Part shown: positions 13,457 through 24,796 of the stretch, one piece after another | How positions within the stretch are numbered: the first letter of the stretch is position 1 | Layout of the letters: each line of letters opens with the position of its first letter | DNA from: Phascolomyces articulosus | Lineage: Eukaryota; Mucoromycota; Mucoromycetes; Mucorales; Lichtheimiaceae | Direction: 5' to 3' | Assembly: GCA_025677815.1 (NCBI GenBank) | Contig: JAIXMP010000013.1 | Coordinates: 248,001 to 312,000, forward strand | DNA: 64,000 nt | Notes under the pieces: model-generated | What the model was told of the DNA's origin: nothing | The model's database searches: none | What the model saw: the letters and a program-made list of their open reading frames with translations, nothing else | Program-made: the position numbers and the translations under genes

Positions 13457-15821
13457 CCACTTTTTTTTAACATACAACAATACACTCACACATGTTCACG
13501 CACATATAATATATTTATAATAACAACACAACTTTACCTTATCAACTGCATGAAATAATATGATTATAAAAAAAATTAGGGGTGGACTTTCTTTCCTTGT
13601 GTGTAAAGACATACGAAAAAATGATCCACGCCACCGAATCCACACTTTTTTTTATATAATATACACACAACATTCATTCTTATCATCAACTTACAGAAAT
13701 TTTTGGTGTCAAGCGTAACTTTGGATTTACGATCATGACATAATATAGTATATACAACCACACTACCTCCACCATTCTCATTTTCTTTTTTACTTACTAT
13801 TACTATTACTTCTACTATTATTCACTCCATCAATATTATTGTTATTATTTTGCATCCATCCATCCATTAACCCCACTTATTATATCCTCCTACTATTATT
13901 ACTTCCTTTACTTATTCCTTTATTTCAACACAATATTACATAAAGTACATTTAATGTCTTTTTTTTTCATAATAATATTATTCATATTTTTTTTATAATC
14001 GTGTCTTTTTTTTCTTTCTTTGTTCGTTTGAATTATAAATAATAATAATGATAATATGTAAAAATATTAAAAGAAATGAACAAAGGGTGCCAACATTTCA
14101 TCTCAATTATCTTTGTTATTGGAAAAAAAAAAGAATATAATTCCGTTCGTATCAAGTTGATTATTAAACAAGTTATTTTCATATATTTCGTGCATCTTCT
14201 TTTTCTCTCTAGTAAAAGAAAAAAAACCAGTATATAAGATTTTTCATGCATCACAACTTGTTGACGAACATAAATAATAATAAAAAAAAGGGGGTTATTT
14301 ATTGTCGAGGAACGTAAATTAATTCTCTTTTTATAATAATAATATAACTGCCTAATAGGTAAAACATGTTAATCGCCATATCGAGATATCGTTATACAAA
14401 ATTGTAAAAATCACAATACTAACTAAAGTAAATTATTATTATGGATAAATTATCATCGACTCTTTTATTATCACTAAATAATGTTATACTTGAGGGATAA
14501 CAGTATTAGATAATGCTAGGATTATTGTTATCTAGGTATCTACTATATGTTACTATAAATGAATAATCGTTTTCTTTCAAAGTATACTAGTATCCTTAAT
14601 ATATATGTATAACAGAATAAGGGATGTCAATATACAATAATCATGAATAATATAGAAAGTTGTACGTAAATATTAATAATATGAAAGTTGGGGGAGTAAA
14701 TTGATAAAGAAGCATAAGAACAAGAGGAGTAGGCGAAGAAGAAGAAAAAAACGAGCGGAAAAGGGAGAAAGAAATTGTTTATTGCTGAATAAGTAATGCT
14801 AATATTCTAGTTATGCATAGTTGTTTGTTAAAAATAATTATAATAGCTGAAGCTCGATGATATGAATAGTGATGATGATGGTTTGATAATTGCTGGCCGC
14901 TCATTTCACTCTCTTCGGAGACATGACTTTAATTGTATAAAGGTATGTAGACTATGCATATTATTATATACGTTTATATGAAATCTGCAAACTGTTTTGA
15001 TGTATGTACGTATTCTAATAATGTTGTTATTAATAAATATACATTCATGCGTAAGTCATGCACATACCAATCAAACAATAAATGATAATAATAACTATAA
15101 CGAAGGAGGAGCAAAAGTCATTATTCCAACAATCCTGAATACTTTTTTCTGATACATATATCATGTGTACATCATTATCAAAAACCCGCGTTGAAATGTA
15201 TATTTTTATATATGCAATGTACGTACGTACGTACATCACATTTTAATTATAATAACAACCGTCATCATCAAGTTTCTTGGATGCCAAAATTTATTCTCCA
15301 AAAAAAAAGGACTATTTTCGATCTATACCAATTATTATAATATGCCCCATGGATAGAATTGTTCTCCTTCCTCCTTTCCACAGAGTTGTATACCATTAAT
15401 GAAAAGAAAAATATAATAAAGCCATTCTCTTGGATTTACTGCGTTCATGAATCTCCTTCTTGTGGAGTTAAGTAGTAGAATAATGATACACATATTATTC
15501 ATTTATATCTGATTGTATATATTCTCATCACCTATATGATGATATTGACACGTTTCCCCCTTTCTCTATAATATCTAATAATCACCATGTTCAAAAGGAA
15601 AGAAATAAAGAAAAACGTGAGTTCGGCTTTTCTTTCTCTTCCCTAATCCATGTGGAGGTCAACTAAAAGGTATTCTCCTTTGATTTAAAAGCTGCTAAGT
15701 TGACACATGAGAATGTCAAGGAGCTTAAGACGTCAACTCCGCACTTTTTTTTTTAACTTGCAAAAACGCGCCTGTCTCATAAAGTAATAGATAACTTTAG
15801 AGAAACAACCCTAATATTATC
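13457..15821. other. 2.4-kb A+T-rich spacer
   Basis: No gene seen. Only short, low-complexity frames occur. There is an (ACGT)n palindromic run near 15219-15234 and a polypurine block near 14.70-14.77 kb. Confidence 0.6.
15219..15234. repeat. (ACGT)n self-complementary repeat
   Basis: Four tandem GTAC/ACGT units forming a perfect palindrome in non-coding DNA. Confidence 0.75.
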
Positions 15822-17230
15822 ATGTCGCTAGATATTGAGTGGTCAAAACTAGATCAGGAGTTAGCAGTTCACGTACAGCATTTCCTCAACCGGCATTTCA
15901 AAAACATTGCTAAGCCCTCTTTTATAGGAGACATTGAAGTTACTGCTTTTGAATGGGGTACAGAATCACCAAGTATTGAAATTACAAACATTACAGATCC
16001 TTTTCCGGAATTTTATGAGGAAGAAGATCCTAATCCTGAAGACGAGGAAAATGACGACGAAGACGACGACGATAATGACAACAGTAACAATAATGCTACT
16101 AATACGACACCTGTTTCAACCACAGGGAGAAGTACGACCGGAACTCCTTCAATCGCTGGTAGTGGTCTTAACCGACTACAACCCTCCAGTACGACTTCCG
16201 CAGATAACTTATTAAATACAAGTAATAATAGTATAGCTTCTTCAGCTAGTTCAAATAATTTACGGAATCGACGACCTATCTCTATGCCACCAACAAGTCC
16301 ACCTGTCTTACCATCTGGTTTAATGTCACCTTCCAGTGAACCTTTTGCACGATTTGCTACACCAGGCACTGCCACTCCACAGCATCGATTTAATTTGGGG
16401 CACTCTTTTCATCGTTCACCCTTTGTTGCACCTCAACATCCATTTCATGCAAGTTATTATCATTCACCACCTCAATATTTCCCTTCTCCCACAACACCTC
16501 CAGAACCATCCTGGCGAACTAATACAACTGGAGGAACAATACCCGAAGATTGGATTGATGACGATGAGATGTTACCTACCATGGCAGCAGCCAATGCTTC
16601 AGTGAATAGTAGTGGTCAATCTATACAACAACAACAGCCGTTACCGAATGCATCAACTACTACAACTGGAGCAGGAACTACGACTCAAAATCCACAGCTG
16701 AATCGTCCATCTACAGAAATGGATTTTCAAACATCCATGTTGATCTCATATAAAGGGGATATGAGTATGACACTGTTGACTGAATTACGCATGAATTATC
16801 CAAGCATGATGTTTATGAGTCTACCCATTCAATTACGAGTGAAAAGCGTTGAATTTGAAGCAACAGCTATTGTTGCTTATATCAAAAGTATGGATCGAGT
16901 ATGTGTATCCATGTTAGAACCCGAGCAATCAGAAGAACATGTTTTACGTGGTCGAGAAGTGAGTTTGGAAAGTCTCTTGCGTGAGGTTCAGATCGAATCC
17001 GTTGTAGGTGATAAACAGAAACAAGGTAAATCATACTTTCTTACTATCTATTGTAACCCCCTTCTCTCTCAAATACGACCTTATCTTTTTTACTCAATCG
17101 TTCATTTATTAAATATGATATAGTCCTCAAGAATGTTGGTAAAGTTGAAAAGTTCATTGTAGACCAATTACGTAAGATGCTCGATGATGAACTTGTCTTT
17201 CCCAGTTATCAATGTATTCAATTAGACTGA
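15822..17230 (+). CDS. MDM12: Mdm12, ERMES complex subunit (436 aa)
   Basis: Two exons, 15822-17025 and 17124-17230, joined in phase 1 (GTAAAT...TAG). The N-terminus ([10 protein letters not shown]...[19 protein letters not shown]...FEWG...[18 protein letters not shown]) is diagnostic of Mdm12. The C-terminal half (from about residue 300, [29 protein letters not shown]...) is the rest of the SMP lipid-binding domain, ending in [26 protein letters not shown]. Mdm12 links the ER protein Mmm1 to mitochondrial Mdm10/Mdm34 and carries phospholipids between the membranes. A long acidic then Ser/Thr/Asn/Pro-rich insertion (about residues 66-295) splits the SMP domain and makes the protein longer than yeast Mdm12 (about 270 aa). 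The stop lies 84 bases from the end of the convergent VPS23 gene. Confidence 0.95.
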
Positions 17231-17314
17231 TCCCATCCACCTTTTTTGTTTTCTCTCTATTTTTTTTTTTTGTATCGTTTGTTGCTGTTTTTTTTATTAT
17301 ATTATTTTTATATA

Positions 17315-19400
17315 CTACTGCTGTGCTGCTGCATCGCATATTTTCTTCATCAATGCTCGTTTCATAAATTGTTCTCGAGCAAGCGTCCGTGTACACTATA
17401 TATCAATTTACAATTCCCCCCATAATGCCAAGTCAATTTTTTTTTTTTGCTTTGTATTTTCATTCCTTTCTTTGACTTCTAAATCTTTTTTTTTCTACTA
17501 CAACCATTCTGTTCATTATTTATTTACCTTCATAAATGTCACCAAATCAATTCGTTCTGTATTTAATGCTTTACCAAGATAATAAATGGTGTCCACAATT
17601 GCATTGTCATCTGCCACAAGATCAAATAATCTATTTTGTTTTACCCAATAGTAATAAAAATTAATTGAGTGATATTTATAAAGTTCAACAAAACAACAAA
17701 ATTACAAATGAAAACTTACTGATTATATACAACGGTAGTACCACATAATGCTTCATCTACAGCAAGATCAGGCATGGAGTTGACAGTGCTTGTAATTTCT
17801 TCAATTTCTTTCCCTCGTGTTCGCAATATTTGTATATTATCTTGTAATCGACGTATCATCCCCATCAATACTTGTTGTTCCTGGTCAATCCTGAATTCAC
17901 CATCATTGAGCTGTCGATTAATCATAAGCAATTTATCCATTTCATTTGATACAGCAATATTAAATGCCTGCATTCGATCAGACACTTTTCTATACAGGTT
18001 CTCTTGTAATTCACGTTCTTGACTTTCTCTTGGTAGTGAGGAGGATGGTAATGACGAAGAAGGTGTATGTGGAGGTATGGTTGCTGATGTAGGTGTCGTT
18101 GGTTGCCGGGCCTTAGGCATGGCTGGCACTGAGGATGATCTTGGTGCACCCCCTGTACTTGTAGTTGCTGTGGGGATCGGTGGAGGTGTATGTGTACCAG
18201 TAGATGTTGTAGCATAACCTGCTCCAGGGCTCAAGCTCATTGCCTATATGTATTTATGTGAGGTTAGTCAATATGGACAACAATAGTAGCAACCAAAACT
18301 AACCCACAGCTTGTATTTCTAAACCCTTTCCTCCAATCACACATTTACTAATATATACGTATAATCCATCTATTTCCACTTTTATTTACCGCAAGTCCTT
18401 GATGAATGTTATAATACGCTGTACCATCACCATGCCATCTTGGAGAAGAAGTATTGTCAGATGTATTGGTAGGTGAATAAGGTTGTGAAGGAGTTGAGGT
18501 AGATGTGACAGGAAGAGGAGGAGGTGGTGGTGGCGGTGGTGTAGAATTCGTATTGGTACTATTAATCTTTCCAGGGATCGAAGGTGGGATCATGGGGCTC
18601 GATGATGCAGGCGATGAAGTGGATGGAGGTTTGGTATAAACGGGTGGTTCTTGCCCGAATACTTGTTGTAATATAGCAACAAGTTCAAGGAGTGTATGTT
18701 TCTAAAAATCATATATAACCACGTCAATTATTTCTCTCTTTATCTCTCCTCCATTTTTCCAGTAAATTTTATATCCTAATCCATTTTTTCCCTTACATTA
18801 ACGTCTGTTTGCCATGAAGATCGATAAGGATGATAACATAAACCACTCTTATCGACGTGTTTGCCTTCTCGAACAAGCATATTTGCTGTTGGTTTTACAA
18901 ATGGAATAGGTGGGTGGTTCGGATATTCACTTGGAATCCAGAATGCTACAGGAATATTATATGGTATCGATCGGTAGGTAATAGGAATTGTGCCATAAAG
19001 ACACAATAATAACTGTGTGTTTCCGTCATTGTAAGCTATGGTTTAACAAAAAAAAAAAAAAAAAGTAAGCTATTTCGACACTCTCTTTTTGCCTTTTTTC
19101 AAAGATAGCTACATAAACCATATATATATATATATATATATTACATACTAAACGTATTCATCTCGGGTTTTAACGAAATGTACGTCGTTAACACGGCGTC
19201 GACATCTCGAAAGGTGCGATCTGGGTCTTTATACTGTGTATATGTTTGTTAAAGCAAAAAATAAAGGAGTGAATTGAATTAAAAAATAAAACAATGAGCT
19301 TCTTGTTTTTCAAATTGATAATGTTATATTCAAAAAAAAAAAGTAAAAATATACTTGCATTTTGGAGTACTGTTCTTAACCAACGTTTAATGTTATCCAT
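17315..19400 (-). CDS. VPS23: Vps23/Tsg101, ESCRT-I subunit (461 aa)
   Basis: Seven exons in transcription order: 19400-19359, 19233-19149, 19035-18797, 18701-18390, 18243-17720, 17630-17528, 17395-17315. They read in frame to a TAG. Residues about 1-145 form a UEV domain (DPDRTFRDVDAVL, YNDGNTQLLLCLYGTIPITY, IPYNIPVAFWIP, PPIPFVKP, GKHVDKSG, HPYRSSW, LLELVAILQQVFGQEPPVY). A Pro/Ser/Thr-rich linker with an eight-proline run follows, then a coiled coil (about 270-380). The C-terminal steadiness box (LVADDNAIVDTIYYLGKAL...TLAREQFMKRALMKKI) is split by the last intron. The protein binds ubiquitinated cargo and recruits ESCRT-I to endosomes. The first intron appears to use a GC donor (AAT|GCAAGT); the GT alternatives checked break the frame or use a poor acceptor. 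The N-terminus (MDNIKRWLRTVLQN) therefore rests on that splice. Confidence 0.93.
19120..19142. repeat. VPS23: (TA)n microsatellite in a VPS23 intron
   Basis: Dinucleotide run inside the second intron of the VPS23 model. Confidence 0.85.
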
Positions 19401-21117
19401 GCAGAATGTATGATAATAATAAGAAGAAAAAAGAGTGGGAAGGTTATGTTTTGTGGATATCACTCTCTCACACACACACTTTTTGCTGCAAAAAAAAAGA
19501 GCCAAGTAATCATAAAGCAGCGCGGTTGCTGGGCATTTGGCATTATTCCAAGCTCCGACTTTTCTTGCTTGTGTTGACTACTTCACTAGAGACAAAACAA
19601 TTGTAATTTATGCTTGCAAAAGCAAAAAGAGATATGATAGTCATAGGATAAAATATTTCCACTATTTATGGCTATCGTTTTATTCTACTTGATAATGTAT
19701 AATATATCCATAGAATATGTGTTGGATTGTCGTCATATGATAGCATGTGTAATGGGTATAGCCAAAAAAAAAGTTTTTGGCGTTATGCAAGCAACATCCA
19801 CCATGAGTATGATCATCATTTGTTATCTCCCATCACTACATATCTTATTATCACTTACTACAATGACCATTGAGTATGGAGATTCATAAATATATTATAA
19901 ATGGAGGGGACAGGAGAGAGAGGCAAATACTATTTTATAACCTACCTTTGTACCTGATGAGAATTTTACCAAGGTACATGATATGAGTGAACATAATGGT
20001 AATAAAAAGGTAAATACACTGTGGATGTATACTTTTCTTTATCTCACCTGAATGTAGTTAATCGTACTATGAAGTGGTCATCATTATTATATATATATCT
20101 TTTTATGAAGATAAAGTGTGGGAGTAGCCGTTTTTGCGAAATATTAACCTTCTATAACAATAGTATGACTGCTCAAAAATAGTAGTAATGAGTCGCAGTA
20201 TATATGATATTTAGTAAGTAAAGCAAGAAAAACAAAAACTATTGTTGTTAATGGAATAACTGTCATTTACCTGATTCATGTATATTTTTAGAGGAGCTAT
20301 TACTAAGACATGTTTGTTTTTTCTGTACTATAGGATAAGTAAACATGAAAGAAACTGCGACTGATTGATATAGAACTGATACAGAACGATGATGTTTACA
20401 TTATATAATAGGAAATTATATTTACCGCGGAACCCGGTTTTTCAATATGACGCCTTTGTTCCAAATGACTCTTTTTATTGCCATACGTAACAATAGTATT
20501 ATGTTATGTTCATACCTAAATAAAAAATCAAACGGATTTTAGTAGATTATTATTATCAATTAAGGTTACGATATGAACACCTGTTATTTTTTCACACGTT
20601 TTTTTCACCACAATCATAGTATTTTTTCTTTGGTACCTGAGAACCCAGAAAGAAAATTACTCAGGGTAACATCACCTTAGGTAATCAAAAGGATGCAAAG
20701 TACATGATACTTAATCAATACAGATCAGTCCCAGATGAATATATTTTACAATAATGGAGTTGAGATACCACTGATCGAATGAAAGAATGATAGGTTACAA
20801 CAAGATCGGAATAAGGTAACAAGCATAAAAAGAGACCGTTTCCCGAGCCATGCCAGCATTTACCCGCCTTAGAAAAATGGGGGGACTAAAAAAGAAAAAG
20901 GGATCTACAATAATCGAACTAAAAAAAAAAAGGACCGCCTAAAGTGAAGGCCATTTTTTTAACTTATTTAATAACACTATAAAATAGTCTTCTTCGTTTT
21001 TGTTCTTTTTCTCTTTCTCTTTCTTTTACGTTTTTTTTCATTACTGTATTTACCTTATTCTTTCTTTTATTTATTTTTTTAAAAAAAAGACTTCAAAACA
21101 CACACACACACACAACA
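19401..21117. other. 1.7-kb divergent promoter region (VPS23 / PMI)
   Basis: Spacer between the divergent VPS23 and phosphomannose isomerase genes. No gene seen. The right end carries a TATA element and a C/T-rich leader; the rest is A+T-rich without recognisable elements. Confidence 0.6.
20978..20984 (+). promoter_or_regulatory. TATA box of the phosphomannose isomerase gene
   Basis: TATAAAA 133 bases before the PMI start codon, followed by a long C/T-rich leader that ends in a CA-repeat just before the ATG. Confidence 0.55.
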
Positions 21118-22686
21118 ATGACTCAAACAGCTGTATTCCGTCTTCAAGCCAAAACACAATCTTATGATTGGGGCAAGTTAGGCGATGTTTCCAAGGTAGC
21201 ACTTTATGCAAAACAATCCGGTCAATCTGTCGATGCAACCAAGCCTTATGCAGAATTTTGGATGGGAACTCATCCCAATGCTCCTTCCGTTGTCATGGAT
21301 GATGCTCAAACACCTCTCAAAGATCTCATTCATCAATACCCTGAACTCAGCACAAAAAAGATATATGATCAATACAATGGAGATTTGCCATTCCTTTTCA
21401 AGATTCTTTCAATCCGTAAAGCACTTTCTATTCAAGCACATCCTGATAAAACCTTGGGTGCGCGTCTTTTTAAAGAATTTCCTAATGTTTACAAGGTAAG
21501 AAATAAATAATTAGAGAGAAAATGGATCGTTTTGAGAGAAAAAAAAATATGAAACATGTGTATTTTTAACATCTTTTCTTCCTCTCTTATTATTTTTATT
21601 GTTGTTATCATATAAAAAGGATCCCAACCATAAGGTAAGAAAATAAATTGATATGGATATGGATTGATGTGTAAATAAATAGATGAATCTAATAATAATA
21701 TAATGTGTCTATCTTATTTTCTGCATTACAGCCCGAAATGGCAATCGCCCTCACCCCATTTGAAGCCTTACGTGGATTTAGACCACTTGAAGAAATTGAA
21801 GAGCATATTCAACGATATCCTGAATTAAATGAACTTATTGGTGACGACGTGGCCCAAACATTTACGTCCACCATTCAAGAACAACAAGATGACATTGAAA
21901 AGAACAAGGCCGCTTTAAAATCTGTATTTAGTGCATTGATGCATAGTCCACAAGAACAAGTGACAAAACAATTATCAAAATTGACAGATCGATTAGAAAA
22001 CAAGGATAAAGAGGATCCCATGGCAGAATTAGTGTTGCGTTTGAATCAACAATATCCTGGTGGTGATATTGGTGTCTTTGCTGTCTTGTTGTTAAATTAT
22101 GTTACCATGGAACCTGGTCAGGCCATGTTTTTAGGCGCAAATGAACCGCATGCTTATTTATCTGGAGGTAAAGGATTATTAATATCCTATCGGCAGTTTT
22201 TTTTTTATTATTATTTATTATTTGAAATCTAAATGTGAACATATGTTTTTTTTATTATGTGATGTTCTAGATTGTGTGGAATGTATGGCTGCAAGTGATA
22301 ATGTCGTACGTGCTGGTTTAACACCAAAATTCAAGGATGTGGATATATTGGTTGAAATGTTAACATACCGTTATGGTTCAGCTGAATCACAAAAAATGAC
22401 GCCTCAATCCTTTGGATTACATTCATTATTATATGATCCACCAATCGATGAATTTTCCGTTGCCTTAACAACACTTAAATCAGGCGAAGAGGAAGAACAT
22501 AAAGAAATTCCTGGTCCGAGTATTCTTATTGTTACAAATGGAAATGGAAATATGCGTGCACAAGGCTCCTCTTATCCGTTGGAAGAAGGTTATGTTTATT
22601 TTGTGGGAGCTAATGTGGAATTATCCGCAGAAACATCGAATGAATCTGGATTAGAGTTTTATAGAGCTTTCACAGTTCCTACATAA
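21118..22686 (+). CDS. PMI40: mannose-6-phosphate isomerase, type I (414 aa)
   Basis: Exons 21118-21495, 21620-21634, 21732-22167 and 22271-22686 read in frame to TAA. The enzyme interconverts fructose-6-phosphate and mannose-6-phosphate, the entry step to GDP-mannose for glycosylation and wall mannan, in the cytosol with one zinc. Seen: N-terminal YDWGKLGD; the LSIQAHPDK zinc motif; HKPEMAIALTPFEALRGF, whose Glu is a zinc ligand in the family; [29 protein letters not shown] with the catalytic-site His and Arg; and a C-terminal cupin-like part. The length matches yeast Pmi40 (429 aa). The second exon is only 15 nt (DPNHK) and lies directly before the zinc-ligand segment. Type I PMI identity is secure. 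Confidence 0.96.
21620..21634 (+). other. PMI40: 15-nt coding microexon in PMI
   Basis: It encodes DPNHK between introns 21496-21619 and 21635-21731. It is required for the YKDPNHKPEM sequence, which is the family norm at this position. Its acceptor is an A-rich AAG and its donor GTAAGA. The length is divisible by three, so skipping it would remove five residues without a frameshift. Confidence 0.85.
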
Positions 22687-24330
22687 AACTCAAACAACAA
22701 ACAGCAACAAAGAATACCATGATAATAATGATATTAATTAGCGCATTATCAATTTAATAAGTTTCATCCATTAATTCATCCCACACTATATATTAATCCT
22801 GTTTTTTTACCCATCTTTTTCACGCACATACGGAACCTCATTTTACCTCATTCACTTAACACAAATCACACAAACCAACCATTTTTGCATATATTTCTCT
22901 TTTCCCTCTCTCCATCATAATAACAAATAAATCTTTTCGTTTCTATGAAAAGATCATAAATTATCTCTTTCTTATAAGGAACCTCGTGGTGATAATCTCA
23001 GAACAAGATTTTGCCACGTAGCACCATCCTTAATGCCCCTTCCGAGGGAAATCGAATTATTATCAGTTGTTACACATTTCTTTCGTGTCGCCTCCGCGGA
23101 AGCTGCCCTATTGGCCAAGAGAATCTACACTAAAATATAATTGCATGTCAAAATCTGGTCTAAAAAAGAGAGTAATCTTGTAATTTTTAATCATTTATCG
23201 TTACAAAACATATAGATGAAGAAGGATAAGGAAATACGATACAACTATTAGGGTTACAAATACCATTTTTTTTAAAAAAAAATCATGAAGTTTCCTTCAT
23301 AATAAAGAAAACCGTTTTCACTACAAATAGTTTCTTTTTTTTTTTACCTATTATTAGAAAAGTTATGTTACGACTACTACAATTGATGATTTTTTAAATG
23401 TGCAAGAGTAGTCATTTTATACAAGTCATAAACCCAGTATCACTTATGCAATTTTCATAAGTGTAAAATAAGCATTGTGGAAGACGAGGTCGATGATATA
23501 TAGCTATCTCACCCAAATATACCCCTCTCTCATCATCACACACACATATATATCGAATAACTAGTTCTTGCCCCAATGCTTCTATCAAAACACTCTGATC
23601 GAAATGCATGCTTTTTTTTCAGCTTGATGCAATCATTTCCCACATACTGCACTACTATCCTTTCATACATCATCCATGCTATCTTCTTTCTATTTGCATT
23701 TATTCTCCTTCCTATATTTCATTTTGATAAAATATACGTATCCTCTCGTTTGACGCTCGGTATCTATCGCATTAGCTTACAAAAAATAACAATAAGTCGT
23801 AGTTAAAACCATAGTTCCTTTTTTTTACTATTCATTTTCTACAAGATATGGCACCATATTAAACTGTTTCACAGGCATGGTTAGAAGAGGTACGGGTTTT
23901 ACGAAAAATGAAGTAACAGAAATTGTCCCCCTTTTGAAAGCTCTGTTACTACTATGGTGCAAATCATTTTACCTAAACTAACTTTTTTTTTCATTACAGG
24001 TAGGATACGATTATCATCTGTGACAGAGAACTAAAAAATTGTCACATCCTCTGAAAAAAAAAGTAGCAGCATTTTAATCACCTGTTATTAAAATTCTCAT
24101 AGACACCTCACTCCAAACCCATGCTACTAACTGCTCATACAGATTTATGAGAATATATCTTATAACTCTTTATTAAGATTTTCTAAGAATTGCGGAATAA
24201 AAATCAGAAAATTAACACCTAAGTATTCATAGAAAGGCTTCAAAATAGTGTCTATATAAGATGCGCTGCCCTTATTGTTACAAATATATGTCCTACATAT
24301 ATACGTCTGTCAACTCTCTCTATATATTTA
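22687..24330. other. spacer between PMI and the MITE
   Basis: Convergent intergenic region containing PMI 3'-UTR sequence. No protein gene was seen; the two frames of 65-76 codons near 23.4-23.8 kb are low in complexity. One block (about 22.98-23.13 kb) is distinctly richer in G+C and is listed separately. Confidence 0.6.
22980..23130. ncRNA. GC-rich stem-loop island, candidate structured RNA
   Basis: In otherwise A+T-rich spacer this block is visibly G+C-richer and folds locally. CGTGG (22985-22989) pairs with CCACG (23014-23018) around an inner AATCT/AGATT stem. CCCT/AGGG (about 23037-23047) closes a TCCG loop. It does not match the conserved motifs I know for U1-U6, RNase P, SRP or tRNA. 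It could equally be PMI 3'-UTR. The strand is unknown. Confidence 0.2.
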
Positions 24331-24520
24331 CAGTGGACCCCCTTTAATTTCATAGCCAAAATTCCCATTTTTTTTTGATGAAAATAAAGAGGTGTGAAAG
24401 TTAACGAGAACAGCTTTACTATGTATTTCTTAGTATATTTTTATGTCTCCATGGACAAAATTATTGTGAAGATAACGAGGGTTGGAAGTTAACGAATATG
24501 AAATTAACGGGGGTCCACTG
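24331..24520. mobile_element. pogo-like MITE, 190 bp
   Basis: Inverted termini of 24 bp match at 23 positions: 24331-24354 starts CAGTGGACCCCC, and 24497-24520 ends GGGGGTCCACTG. The element is flanked on both sides by TA (24329-24330 and 24521-24522), the expected TA target duplication of Tc1/mariner/pogo elements. CAGT-GGACCCCC-type ends fit the pogo/Tigger branch. GTTAACGA-like subterminal motifs recur inside. There is no coding capacity, so it would be a non-autonomous copy mobilised by a transposase elsewhere. Only one copy was seen here. Confidence 0.8.
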
Positions 24521-24796
24521 TACATCAAATACAAAAACATCATCTAGTAAAAAGTCTTATAAACCACAACAGATGAATATATATTATAGTGCAAATGAAT
24601 ATTCTTATTTTTGGGTATTAAAAAATATATGAAAATATGATCCATGATGAAGATAAAATTAAACATGATAAAAGATAGGAGAGAAGGTAAAGATTAGCTA
24701 AATATGATATATATAAAATACTGCATCTAATGTGAAGAATAATAAAACTACTTTTTGTTTGGAGGAAAAATTGCAATTGTTATCAAGTTAATTCTA

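Noticed and set aside
16013..16375. 120-codon minus-strand frame opposite MDM12
   Set aside because: Shadow of the low-complexity acidic/Ser insertion of Mdm12.
23093..23100. TCCGCGGA, a perfect yeast-type pleiotropic drug response element
   Set aside because: It lies between the 3' ends of two convergent genes, far from the PDR pump. Conservation of this site in zygomycetes is not established. Treated as chance.
23412..23806. overlapping short frames of 65-76 codons near 23.4-23.8 kb
   Set aside because: No homology recognised, hydrophobic translation typical of T-rich spacer, and no supporting splice or promoter pattern.
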